The notes under the pieces are model-generated. The model did no database searches. It was not told the DNA's origin and was given only the letters and a program-made list of their open reading frames with translations. DNA of 64,000 nt from Novosphingobium sp. Fuku2-ISO-50 (GTDB lineage: Bacteria; Pseudomonadota; Alphaproteobacteria; Sphingomonadales; Sphingomonadaceae): positions 1-64,000 of the forward strand of contig NZ_KQ954302.1 in NCBI RefSeq assembly GCF_001519055.1, in the 5' to 3' direction. Shown one piece after another: positions 49,769-59,048 of this stretch. How positions within the stretch are numbered: position 1 is the first letter of the stretch; the number at the start of each line of letters is the position of its first letter. The position numbers were made by a program, and so were the translations under genes.

Positions 49769-52612
49769 TTATTTGGCGCGCGCCTCGACGGTCAGCGGCG
49801 CTGTGTCGGCGGCGATCCGGGCAAACAGCGCGCGGACGTCTTCGGCACTGACCGCGCCGAACCCGGCCCTGGATTCAAGCACCGCTTGCCGCACGCGCGG
49901 ATCGCGCAGCACCAGCGGCAGCCAGGTCGCCCAGAAACCATTGCTCTCCATGTCCTTGATCCGGCCTTCGACCAGCGGGCGGCGGGCGCGGTCAAGCGCG
50001 TCGGGTGTCACCGGCTTTGCCGCGAGGTCTTTCAATTCGGATGCAAGAATCGCGCGGAATGTGGGAAAATTGGCCGGCGGCGTTTCGAGCACCGCGCCGA
50101 GATAGCCCAGCCCCGCCAATTGCACCGAGGCAGCGGCGTCGGTCATCGGGGTATAGGTAATCCCGAGCTTTTCGCGCACCGTGTCAATCAACCGCGATTG
50201 CAGAACGGCGGCGGCGACACGCGCTGTGTAGCTGAGGCGCGGATCGGTAAAATAATCGGGCAGCAGCCAGTATTCGCCATAATAGGCCTGATCCGCGCGG
50301 CCCGTGTGATACGCGACATGCGGATCGGCAGAAGGCGCGGGCAAGACAGGGCGCGCGGCCACGTCGGCGCGCGCGGGCAGCGCCGGGCCTGCGGCAAACG
50401 TCGCCTGCATCGCGGCAATGGCGTCATCGACTTTGACATCGCCGACCACGACAACATCGGCAGGGCCCGCCAGCGCATCCTTTACCAACACCGGCAAGTC
50501 CGACGCGCGGGTCGCCGCGATGTCGGCGGCAGCAGGCACATCGACATAGCGCGTGTCGCCGCCGGTCAGCAGGCGATGGAGCGCGCGGCTGAACACCGCA
50601 CCGGCATTGGCATCGATCTGCCCCGCGATCATCGGCCCGATCGCGGCCAGCTTGTCACCCAGTTCCGGGCGAAACCCGGCATCGCGCGCTTCGGCGGCAA
50701 GCACTTGCATTTCGCTTTGGAAATCGGCGGGGCGCGTGGTCCCGCCGAGCACGAAGGCGCGCGGGTCGGCCTTCATCTCGGTCGCGATCGTGCGGCCGCC
50801 AGCCTGGGCCCAGCGCTCGATGTCGCCCGCCGCCAGCTTGCCCGTGCCGCCCGTCGGCAGCATCGCTGTGGCCCACAGCGCGTGAATTTGCGCCGGATCT
50901 GCCCCGGCGCGGCCGTTGCCCAGCAAGACCTTGACCGTGATGCGGTCCTTTTCGAATGCGGTCGGCTTGACCATCAGGCGGCTGCCATTGGCAAAGCGCA
51001 CCGTCGTCGTGCCGAGCGCGGCATCGTCCTGCCGCGCAACAACGCTGCCCGGCGTGCCAAAGCGAGTATAGGGCCAGACCACCGCCGCATCGACGGCGCG
51101 CGCGGCAAGCGCGGCGTGCTGATCGCTCGCCAGCGCGGCTTCGAGCGCGGGGGTGCCGACGGGCCCGGCCTGCGCCGCGCGGAACAGCACAGGCCCGGCA
51201 CCGGCGAAGACCCGGCTCAGCGCGGCGCCGATGTCCGCCGGGGTCAGCGCGGCCAGCATCGGCCGGGCCAGCGCAAGATCCTGCGCCGGGCTGGTGAAGA
51301 CCTGATCGTCATTGACGGCGGAGACCAAGGCGTCGGCAATGTCGCCGTCCTTGCGCGTCGTCGCATTGGCGGCTGCGGCTTCGAGCATCGTCGTGGTCTG
51401 GGTCAGGGCACGCTTCAGGTCGGTCTCACCCGCGCCATCGGCGATCAGACGCCGCTGTTCCTCGACGACGGCGGCCAGGGCCTCGCGCCATTTTTCGGGC
51501 GCGGCGGAAATCTGCACGAACGTCAGCGCGGCAACGCCATAGAGCGAGGCCGAAATCTGCCCCTGTGCTTCGACATAAGGACTACCCGGACGCGCGGCGC
51601 GATCGCCGAGGCGATTGTTGAAAATGGTCATTGCGACCAGTTCGGCCAGCTTTTCGCGGTCATAGGCGATCGTTTCGGCGCGCGGATCGACCGGGCGCTG
51701 CCACGACAGGCTCAGCGCATCGGGCACCCCGGCGGCGACGAATTCTGCTGCCGGATGCGCCGGGCGCGGTATGCCGGGATCGATCCGGTCGGCAGGTGCC
51801 GCCGGTTTCCAGTCGGCAAAGCGCGTCTTGATCTCGGCCTCGACTTTGGCGGGGTCGATGGCGCCGACGATGACGATCGTGGCGTTGTCGGGGCGATAGT
51901 TGGCTTCGTAATAGCGGCGCAGACGTTCGGGCGTGGCGGCCTTGATCGTTTCGGTCAGACCGATCGGCCAGCGCTGCGGCAGACGCGTCCCGGCCAGCGA
52001 ATTGCCGAGATTGGCCTTGATCGATTCATAGGGCGGCGTGTCGCGCAGCCGCTCTTCCGACAGGATCACCCCGCGTTCGGCATCGACCGCCGCGCCTGCC
52101 AATGTCAGCCGCTCGCCGATTTCGCGAAACAGCGTCAGCCCGGTATCGAGCGCGTCTGCATCGGCCTTGGGAAAGGTGAACATGTAGACGGTTTCGTCTT
52201 GCGCGGTGAAGGCATTGGTATCGGGGCCAAAGCGCAAACCGTGGCGTTCGAGCATGCGCACGACTTCGCCATCGGCGATATGCGTGCTGCCGCGAAATGC
52301 CATGTGTTCGAGATAGTGCGCCAGTCCCTGTTCGTCGTCGCGCTCCTTCAACGAGCCCGACCCGATGCGCAGCCGCATCGCGACGCCATCGCTGGGCGTA
52401 TCGTTGTGCATGATCGCATAACGCAGACCATTGGGCAGCGTGCCGAACCGCATCGCGGGATCGGCCTCGCGGTGCAGATAGTCCTGCGCCCACAGGCCCG
52501 GCTGTTTGAGCGGTGCGTCATCGGCGCGGGCGGGCGCCACCATCAGCAGCGGCACCGCCAGAACGGAGGCGATGATCCAGGTACGGCCAAAAACCATCAA
52601 ACGAGCGGTCAT
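49769..52612 (-). CDS. M16 family zinc metallopeptidase (insulinase/pitrilysin)
   Basis: 947 aa, two M16 repeats. Signal peptide ends APARADD. The inverted zinc motif HxxEH is HYLEH (His99, Glu102, His103), and the distal Glu comes from AERGVILSEERL about 75 residues later. The second half holds the inactive M16C-type domains that close the chamber. These enzymes degrade peptides that fit an enclosed cavity. It is divergent from a TonB receptor across a 175-bp regulatory region, which suggests that receptor and peptidase work on the same imported peptides. Confidence 0.92.
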   Translation of the reverse strand: MTARLMVFGRTWIIASVLAVPLLMVAPARADDAPLKQPGLWAQDYLHREADPAMRFGTLPNGLRYAIMHNDTPSDGVAMRLRIGSGSLKERDDEQGLAHYLEHMAFRGSTHIADGEVVRMLERHGLRFGPDTNAFTAQDETVYMFTFPKADADALDTGLTLFREIGERLTLAGAAVDAERGVILSEERLRDTPPYESIKANLGNSLAGTRLPQRWPIGLTETIKAATPERLRRYYEANYRPDNATIVIVGAIDPAKVEAEIKTRFADWKPAAPADRIDPGIPRPAHPAAEFVAAGVPDALSLSWQRPVDPRAETIAYDREKLAELVAMTIFNNRLGDRAARPGSPYVEAQGQISASLYGVAALTFVQISAAPEKWREALAAVVEEQRRLIADGAGETDLKRALTQTTTMLEAAAANATTRKDGDIADALVSAVNDDQVFTSPAQDLALARPMLAALTPADIGAALSRVFAGAGPVLFRAAQAGPVGTPALEAALASDQHAALAARAVDAAVVWPYTRFGTPGSVVARQDDAALGTTTVRFANGSRLMVKPTAFEKDRITVKVLLGNGRAGADPAQIHALWATAMLPTGGTGKLAAGDIERWAQAGGRTIATEMKADPRAFVLGGTTRPADFQSEMQVLAAEARDAGFRPELGDKLAAIGPMIAGQIDANAGAVFSRALHRLLTGGDTRYVDVPAAADIAATRASDLPVLVKDALAGPADVVVVGDVKVDDAIAAMQATFAAGPALPARADVAARPVLPAPSADPHVAYHTGRADQAYYGEYWLLPDYFTDPRLSYTARVAAAVLQSRLIDTVREKLGITYTPMTDAAASVQLAGLGYLGAVLETPPANFPTFRAILASELKDLAAKPVTPDALDRARRPLVEGRIKDMESNGFWATWLPLVLRDPRVRQAVLESRAGFGAVSAEDVRALFARIAADTAPLTVEARAK

Positions 52613-52747
52613 GAATCGGGAGCTTTCAACGATCTGCGTCGGCGGTGGGTGTATGCGGCGGCACATGCCATGGGCAAGCGGCCATTGCGCCAGTTCGGGC
52701 AGGCCCCTTTTTTTACAAACAGGCGCTTGACTCGCCGTTCCGACAAC

Positions 52748-52769
52748 ATGAATATGAATTCATATTCAT
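52748..52769. promoter_or_regulatory. 22-bp perfect palindrome in divergent promoter
   Basis: ATGAATATGAA followed by its exact reverse complement, a 22-bp perfect palindrome and the most A+T-rich spot of the area. It ends 18 bp before the TonB receptor start codon at 52788, and the M16 gene diverges on the other side. Size and symmetry suit a TetR-family operator; the TetR gene at 57168 in the same operon is the natural candidate. Confidence 0.7.
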
Positions 52770-52787
52770 ATAAAGATGGGGGCAGAC

Positions 52788-55097
52788 ATGACCGGACAGC
52801 GCAGCGCACGGCTGAAACAGAGTTTGCGGATTGCTCCTTGCATCTGGCTCGGCCTTGCCGGGGCTCAGGCGCAGGCCGCCGAAGCCGAAGCCGGCCAACC
52901 GGCGGAAATCGTGGTCACCGCCACCCGCCATGCCGAACCTTTGTCCAAGATCGCCCAGAGCGTATCGGCGATGAACGAAAAGGCGCTCGACCAGCGCGGG
53001 ATAAAGGGGATCGCCGACATCTCGACGATGACCCCCGGCGTCACGCTGAATCCCAATGGATTCGGATCGCAGGCGGACATCTCGATCCGCGGGATCAGCT
53101 CGCAGGTCGGCTCGGCCACGACCGGGATCTATGTCGACGACACGCCGATCCAGACGCGCGTCGTCGGCTATTCCTCGACGAACACCTATCCGATGGTGTT
53201 TGACCTCGACCGCGTCGAAGTGTTGCGCGGCCCGCAAGGCACGCTCTTCGGCAGCGGGGCCGAAGGCGGCGCGATCCGCTTCATCACCCCCGAGCCCAGC
53301 CTGAATGCGGTATCGGCCTATGGCCGCGCCGAAGTGTCCGCGACCAAGGGCGGCGATGCGAGCGGGGAAATCGGCGTGGCGCTCGGCGCACCGATCATCG
53401 CGGGCAAGCTGGGCTTTCGCGCCAGCATCTGGACCCAGCACGAAGGCGGCTATATCGACCGTCAGAACATGAACCCTGCCCTCAATGGACAGGCCCCGAT
53501 CGAGCGCAACGCCAATCACACCGACAGCGTCGTCGGCCGGTTTGCGGCAACCTGGAAACCCGCCGACAATCTCAGCATCAGCCCGTCGGTGCTGGTCCAG
53601 GATCGCAAGGTCCACGACATCAGCACGTTCTGGGAGGGCTATGAGGGGCAGGACGGCGGGCACTTGCTCAACGGTCAGCCGCTGGCCCAGCCCGATCACG
53701 ATACCTTTGTCCTGCCCGCGATCCGCATTCAGCTCGATCTGCCGGGGGTCAACCTGATCTCGAACACCTCGTACTTCGACCGGGTCGACAATGCGATCGA
53801 CGACTATTCGACGCTGATCCCGGCGATCTTTTCCCCGCCGAACAATTTCGTGGCGGGCGACACCGGCTATTCCGCTTATGCGGCGATGCGCAATGTGCAG
53901 ACGTCGTGGACCGAGGAACTGCGCGCCCAATCGACCGATCGCGCCACACGGCTGTCGTGGGTGGCGGGGCTGTTCCTGTCGACTTCGCAGCAGCGGTCCC
54001 ACGAAGCCATCTCCGATCCGAAATTCGGCGAAGTGCTCGGCGGTTCGCCGCAGGACGTGATGGGCCAGCCGCTGATCGACAACCAATATTCGCTGATCGC
54101 GCAAAGCACGGGCCAGGATCGCCAGGCGGCGGTGTTCGGCGAGCTGAACTATCATCTGACCGACAAGCTGAAAGTCACGGCGGGGCTGCGTGTCGCGGTG
54201 GCGACCTTTATCGGCGAAGGATCGTCGACCGGCCCGTTCGCCGGCGCGACGATCATCGCGCCGCGCACGTCGACCACCGAAACGCCGGTCACGCCCAAGT
54301 TTGCGCTGGCCTATCAGGCCAACCCCGGCACCCTGCTCTATGCCACGGCCGCCAAAGGCTATCGCATCGGCGGGTCGAATGCGCCGCTGTCGGATTTCTG
54401 CGACATCGGGGCGCAGGGCTATTCCAGCGTCCCGCTGACCTATCGCTCGGACAGCCTGTGGAGCTATGAACTCGGGGCCAAGACCAAGCTGTTCGACCGC
54501 CATCTCGAAATTGCCGCCAGCGCCTATCACGTCAACTGGAGCAACATTCAACAGCTGATCTATGTCAGCAATTGCGGTCAGCAGTTTGTCGACAATCTCG
54601 GCAAGGCAAAGTCCAACGGCTTTGATGCGCAGATCACGATCCGACCGTTCGACGGTTTCACCCTCGAAGGCGCCATCGGCTATACCAGCGCAACGTTTAC
54701 CCAGACCATCCCGTATCTGGTGCAAAAGGGCGACCATATCGACACCCAGCCGTGGTCGGGCACGGTCGGTGCAACCTATGAACGGGCGCTGTCCAGCGCG
54801 GCGCAGAGCTATGCGCGGGTCGATTATACCTATCATTCGCGGTCGTCGACCACGCCCCTGCTCGACACGGCCAACGGCGGCTATGATGCGGCGGCGGTTC
54901 CGGCACCGCAGACCCAGCTCGTCAATCTGCGCGCCGGGGTTCGCTTTGGCCGCGCCGACGTGTCGGCGTTCGTCAACAACCTGTTCAATTCACGGCCTTT
55001 GCTCACGCGCTATTCCGAAGTGCTGGGCAATTCGGTGCACCGCGATTTCACCTTCCGCCCAATGACCGCCGGGCTGACCGCGACTTATCGCTATTGA
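52788..55097 (+). CDS. TonB-dependent receptor of amidohydrolase operon
   Basis: 769 aa. Signal peptide ends AQAAEAEA; TonB box EIVVTATRHAEPLSKIA; plug with ISIRGISSQVG, VEVLRGPQGTLFGSGAEGGAIRFI; barrel ending LTATYRY. It starts a three-gene operon with an amidohydrolase and a TetR regulator and is divergent from an M16 peptidase, so its cargo is probably an amide or peptide. GGGGGCAGAC precedes the ATG at 52788; an in-frame ATG at 52776 is an alternative. Different from the tandem receptors at 18.9-24.3 kb. Confidence 0.91.
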   Translation: MTGQRSARLKQSLRIAPCIWLGLAGAQAQAAEAEAGQPAEIVVTATRHAEPLSKIAQSVSAMNEKALDQRGIKGIADISTMTPGVTLNPNGFGSQADISIRGISSQVGSATTGIYVDDTPIQTRVVGYSSTNTYPMVFDLDRVEVLRGPQGTLFGSGAEGGAIRFITPEPSLNAVSAYGRAEVSATKGGDASGEIGVALGAPIIAGKLGFRASIWTQHEGGYIDRQNMNPALNGQAPIERNANHTDSVVGRFAATWKPADNLSISPSVLVQDRKVHDISTFWEGYEGQDGGHLLNGQPLAQPDHDTFVLPAIRIQLDLPGVNLISNTSYFDRVDNAIDDYSTLIPAIFSPPNNFVAGDTGYSAYAAMRNVQTSWTEELRAQSTDRATRLSWVAGLFLSTSQQRSHEAISDPKFGEVLGGSPQDVMGQPLIDNQYSLIAQSTGQDRQAAVFGELNYHLTDKLKVTAGLRVAVATFIGEGSSTGPFAGATIIAPRTSTTETPVTPKFALAYQANPGTLLYATAAKGYRIGGSNAPLSDFCDIGAQGYSSVPLTYRSDSLWSYELGAKTKLFDRHLEIAASAYHVNWSNIQQLIYVSNCGQQFVDNLGKAKSNGFDAQITIRPFDGFTLEGAIGYTSATFTQTIPYLVQKGDHIDTQPWSGTVGATYERALSSAAQSYARVDYTYHSRSSTTPLLDTANGGYDAAAVPAPQTQLVNLRAGVRFGRADVSAFVNNLFNSRPLLTRYSEVLGNSVHRDFTFRPMTAGLTATYRY

Positions 55098-55132
55098 CCT
55101 GCCAAAGACTGTCAGGAAACAAGGGAAAGACC

Positions 55133-57139
55133 ATGAACATCAAGGCAATTCTGCTGGCCGGGGCAGGCCTTTGCGCCGGCCCGGCGATGGCCGCAGCGCC
55201 CGCCGATCTGGTCATCGACCATGCGCGGATCGTTACCGAAGACCAGTCGCGCCCAAGTGCAGAGGCGGTGGCCGTGCGCGATGGACGCATCGTCTATGTC
55301 GGCGATCATCAGGGGGCGCTGGCCTTTGTCGGCGACCGCACCACGGTCGAGGATGCCGGTGGACGCGTCGTGCTGCCCGGGCTGGTCGATGCGCATATTC
55401 ATCCGCTGGCGACCGCCGACGTCCCGTCATGCACGCTCGATTCCCGACCGATCAGCCTGAAGGATCTCGCGCCGTTCGTGCAGGAATGCATTCGCCGCTT
55501 TCAGATCAAGCCCGGCGAATGGGTCGCCGTGTCGCAGTGGAATTTCTCGCAAGGCAACGAACCCGGCCCCGAAGCCGCCAATTTCCGCGCCGCGCTCGAC
55601 CGCGCATCGCGCGACCATCCGGTCGCCTTGCTCGGCAATGACGGCCACCATGGCGCCTATAACAGCATGGCACTGGCCAAAGCGCGAAACGCGATGGGCA
55701 AAGTCGTCGGATTCAGCAAGGCGACGCTGGCCGGCGATCTGGCCGACTATGTCAAGCTGGTCGGGGTCGATCAGGCCGGAGAACCCGACGGCACGGTCAA
55801 CGAAGATGCGCGCGTGGCGCTCGGCTCCCCCGACCTGCTGACGGTCAATTTCGCCGCAATCATGCAACACCCCGAAAAAGTGCCCGAGCGCCTCGCCAGT
55901 TCGGGGATTACCGCCGTGCAGGATGCCTATGTCACGCCGGCGATGCTGCCCTATTACGATCTTTTGCGTCAGTCGGGAAAAATGTCGTTCCGCGTCAATC
56001 TGATGCAGCTTTACAATCCGGAAGAGTTCCGCACGGCCAACGGCGCGATCGATTATCAGGCGGTGGTCGATCAGGCCCGGTCGATCCGCACGAAATATGC
56101 AGGCGACGACCTGATCCGGGCCGAAGCGATCAAGATTTTCGCCGACGGCGTGCTGGAGGGCAATCCCTATGCCAACCCGCCGACGCTGCCCGATGCGCCC
56201 TCGCTCAAACCCTATCTGCAGCCCATCTTCGGCCCCGGCGCCGATGGCAAGCTGATCGTCAAGGGCTATGTCGATACCGGCTCGGCCCTGTGCGCCACCG
56301 TGCGCGCCAATCCGGCGAAATTTTCCGACGCGGCGACCGCGGCGGCCTTTGCGCGCGCGCATGGCTACACGCCTGCCCAATGCACGATCAGTTCCGGCCG
56401 GTTGCAGCATGACCGTCAGGTGATCCTCGATTATGCCCGGGCCGCGCATCTGGCCGGTTTCACCCTGCATATCCATGCGATTGCCGATGCGGCAGTGCGC
56501 ACCGCGATCGACGCGATCGAAGGCGCGCGCGCGGCCGATGGCAACGATCACCTGCCCGATACCATCGCGCACTTGCAGATCGTGGCGCCCGAAGACGTCG
56601 CCCGCATCGGCAAGGATCACCTGTTTCTGGCCTACACGTATAGTTGGGCCAATGTCGAACCCGAGTATGACCTGGCAGTCGTCCCCTTTTTCGAGCGGAT
56701 CACCGGCACCGGCTACAAGGCCTTTCACAACCCGGATTCCTATTACGAGCGGCAGTTCTATCCGGTGCGCCAGACACGCGACGCGGGCGGGATACTGGTT
56801 GCCGGGTCCGACGCCCCGGTCAACACGCCCGATCCGCAGCCGTTCGTAAACATGCAACTGGCCGTGACCCGCGCCGTTCCGGGGCAGCCCCCGGCCAATC
56901 CGGCAGAGCGGATCGCGCTGAGCCAGGTCTTGCAGGCCTATACCATCGACGGCGCGCGGGCGATGGGTCGCGATCGCGAATTCGGATCGATCACCATGGG
57001 CAAATCGGCCGATTTCATCCTGATCGATCAGGACATTCTCGACCTCGAGCATCAGGCCAAGCCCGAGGCGATCGGCAAGACCCGCGTGCTGAAAACATGG
57101 TTCCGGGGCAAGCTGGTTTACACCAGGCCCAACGCATGA
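55133..57139 (+). CDS. YtcJ/NfdA-type amidohydrolase, exported (copy 2)
   Basis: 668 aa. Signal peptide MNIKAILLAGAGLCAGPAMA. Metal-site motifs LVDAHIHPLATADVPSC, LHIHAIADAAVRTAIDAI and AGSDAPVNTPDPQPF identify Amidohydrolase_3. It is longer than its two paralogues because of an insertion around residues 360-430 (GPGADGKLIVKGYVDTGSAL region). Immediately downstream of a TonB receptor and followed by tetR; the three genes look like a substrate-inducible uptake-and-hydrolysis unit. Substrate unknown. Confidence 0.88.
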   Translation: MNIKAILLAGAGLCAGPAMAAAPADLVIDHARIVTEDQSRPSAEAVAVRDGRIVYVGDHQGALAFVGDRTTVEDAGGRVVLPGLVDAHIHPLATADVPSCTLDSRPISLKDLAPFVQECIRRFQIKPGEWVAVSQWNFSQGNEPGPEAANFRAALDRASRDHPVALLGNDGHHGAYNSMALAKARNAMGKVVGFSKATLAGDLADYVKLVGVDQAGEPDGTVNEDARVALGSPDLLTVNFAAIMQHPEKVPERLASSGITAVQDAYVTPAMLPYYDLLRQSGKMSFRVNLMQLYNPEEFRTANGAIDYQAVVDQARSIRTKYAGDDLIRAEAIKIFADGVLEGNPYANPPTLPDAPSLKPYLQPIFGPGADGKLIVKGYVDTGSALCATVRANPAKFSDAATAAAFARAHGYTPAQCTISSGRLQHDRQVILDYARAAHLAGFTLHIHAIADAAVRTAIDAIEGARAADGNDHLPDTIAHLQIVAPEDVARIGKDHLFLAYTYSWANVEPEYDLAVVPFFERITGTGYKAFHNPDSYYERQFYPVRQTRDAGGILVAGSDAPVNTPDPQPFVNMQLAVTRAVPGQPPANPAERIALSQVLQAYTIDGARAMGRDREFGSITMGKSADFILIDQDILDLEHQAKPEAIGKTRVLKTWFRGKLVYTRPNA

Positions 57140-57167
57140 CAGGAGGCCGCGCAAGGAGACTCTGCGC

Positions 57168-57875
57168 GTGATCAAGCCTGTCGCCCGGGCCGGGCGCAAC
57201 CTCGAACAGCGAACCTTGCCCGTACAGCAACGCGGAACGCGCACGCTCGACGCGATCCTCGAGGCGGCGCACCATATCCTCAAGACCGAAGGGATCGACG
57301 GACTGTCCACCCAGTCCGTCGCCCGACAGTCGCGCGTCGCGGTGGGCACGGTCTATCGCCTCTTTCCCAACAAGGAGGCGATCGTCTGCAAGGTCTATGA
57401 AAACAAGATCGCCACGGTCCGCGCGATGGGCGAGGAAACGCGGCTGGCCGTGCGCCCGGATGACGACTGGCGCGCGGCGTTGACCGCCTATATCCGCGCG
57501 CTCAAGGCCGCCGAACAAAGCGTCGATTTTGACCAGAGCCTGGCCAACGCGGTCTTCCTGATCCCGGAAATCCAGCGGCTCGACGTGCTCCATGCGATCG
57601 ATCTGGCGCAGCGCCTGGTCGAACTGCTGCTGATGCTCGGGGCGAAATGGAGCGATGCGGCGCTGTTCGATCTGGCCATGACGCTCTACTGCCTGGACGG
57701 AACTTCGTGGCAATATGCCCGGACTTGCGGCGCGGCCAACGCAACACTGAGCGAACGGCTGCTGAATTGCACCATCACGCTTGTCGAACCGGCCATGCGC
57801 GGCGATCCCGAACCGACCGGGCACGGGATGGACCGCGATCGGCTGTTGGCCGAATACGCCCACACCAGAGCCTGA
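57168..57875 (+). CDS. TetR family transcriptional regulator
   Basis: 235 aa from a GTG start. TetR DNA-binding domain at about 25-75 (LDAILEAAHHILKTEGIDGL, then QSVARQSRVAVGTVYRLFPNKEAIV). The helical C-terminal domain has no recognised ligand motif. It lies 28 bp after the amidohydrolase, so it is the last gene of the receptor operon and a good candidate to bind the 22-bp palindrome upstream of that operon. A longer ATG form is not available in frame. Confidence 0.9.
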   Translation: MIKPVARAGRNLEQRTLPVQQRGTRTLDAILEAAHHILKTEGIDGLSTQSVARQSRVAVGTVYRLFPNKEAIVCKVYENKIATVRAMGEETRLAVRPDDDWRAALTAYIRALKAAEQSVDFDQSLANAVFLIPEIQRLDVLHAIDLAQRLVELLLMLGAKWSDAALFDLAMTLYCLDGTSWQYARTCGAANATLSERLLNCTITLVEPAMRGDPEPTGHGMDRDRLLAEYAHTRA

Positions 57876-57899
57876 TCAGGCCATGCCCGATGGGCCGGA

Positions 57900-59033
57900 T
57901 CAGGGCGTAAAGTCGCGCAGTTCCGCCACCGTCCGGGCATCGAGCCGCCGCAACAGCGCGACCACCAGATCGACCGTCCGATCGAAATCGCGGCGGTTGA
58001 TCACCCCGGTATGGACATGGGTATACCGCGCCGGAACGACCAGATTGACCGTCGGCGCCCCGCCGCCCACGGTCTGCATTTCGGCGGAATCATCGCCATA
58101 GCCCTGCACCAGGTCGACTTGCAGCGGCACGCCCGCATCGGCGGCGACCTTGCGGATCAGCGCGACCAGCTTGCGATTGGGCAGCGCGCTGCTGTCAAAC
58201 AGAAACACGCCCGGCCCGGCCCCCAGTCTGACTTGTGATTCCTCGGGATGCGCGCCGCCGGAATCGCCGGTGACCCCGCCTTCGATCGCGATGCCGATGT
58301 CGGGATGAACGATCGCGCTCGACGCGCGTGCCCCGCGCAGGCCGATTTCTTCCTGCACGGTGGCGACAAAGAAAATCTGGTTGGGATGGCCGAGTTGTTT
58401 GAGCCGCTCCATCGCCAGCAACAGCACCGCGCAACCCACGCGATCGTCCCACGCCTTGCCCGCATAGTTGCCGGTGCCGTTGAGATCCTGAAACCCGCTG
58501 TCGGGAACCACCGGATCGCCCGGAGCAATCCCCAGTGCCGCGACCTCGCCCGCCGTTCTTGCCCCGACGTCGAGAAACACCTGATCGCGCTTGATCAGCG
58601 CGCCGCGCTCTTCGGCGGGGGCGAGGTGAATGTCGCGGATCGAGCTGACCGCGTGGACCGGGCCCTTGCTGCCGATGATCACCCAGCGTTGCCCCGCGAG
58701 CGCCTGATCGAGCCAGCCGCCGAGCATCTGCATCGACACGAAGCCATCGGGCGTGACCCGGCGCAAGACCCCGCCCAGTTCGTCCATATGCGCATCGAGC
58801 ATGATCCGCGGGCCGCTGCTGCCCTGACGCGCGATGACCGAGCCGAGCCCGTCATAGCGCAGATCATCGGCGAGCGGCTTCATGCGCGGCACCATGATCG
58901 CGCGCACCGCTTCCTCGAAACCCGATGGGCCGGGCGCTTCGCTCAGCTCGCGCAACAGCGCCTCGGTCGGGTCCGCCGCCAGCGCGGGGCTGGTGCAGCC
59001 GAGCAAGAGCGCGGCGCAGATCGACTTTCGCAT
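57900..59033 (-). CDS. M42 family metallo-aminopeptidase, exported
   Basis: 377 aa. A signal peptide (ICAALLLGCTSPALAA) is added to a standard M42 (glutamyl aminopeptidase/FrvX) fold: LDAHMDELGG (zinc His and Asp), KAWDDRVGCAV (bridging Asp), VQEEIGLRGA (catalytic and ligand Glu), EGGVTGDSGG and YTHVHTGV (last His). Members are usually cytosolic dodecamers, so an exported one is unusual. Third gene of a minus-strand run after the penicillin-acylase-like gene and an amidohydrolase, 15 bp behind the latter. Confidence 0.9.
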   Translation of the reverse strand: MRKSICAALLLGCTSPALAADPTEALLRELSEAPGPSGFEEAVRAIMVPRMKPLADDLRYDGLGSVIARQGSSGPRIMLDAHMDELGGVLRRVTPDGFVSMQMLGGWLDQALAGQRWVIIGSKGPVHAVSSIRDIHLAPAEERGALIKRDQVFLDVGARTAGEVAALGIAPGDPVVPDSGFQDLNGTGNYAGKAWDDRVGCAVLLLAMERLKQLGHPNQIFFVATVQEEIGLRGARASSAIVHPDIGIAIEGGVTGDSGGAHPEESQVRLGAGPGVFLFDSSALPNRKLVALIRKVAADAGVPLQVDLVQGYGDDSAEMQTVGGGAPTVNLVVPARYTHVHTGVINRRDFDRTVDLVVALLRRLDARTVAELRDFTP

Positions 59034-59048
59034 CGGGCAGCCTTTCCC

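Noticed and set aside
49886..53203. Open frame of 1105 codons on the plus strand
   Set aside because: It is antisense to the M16 peptidase, is full of His/Arg/Gly without family motifs, and arises from the GC-rich codon bias of the real minus-strand gene.
57860..57905. Bidirectional terminator between converging tetR and M42 genes
   Set aside because: A CTGATC...GATCAG hairpin can be drawn but there is no T-run on either side, so it was not called.
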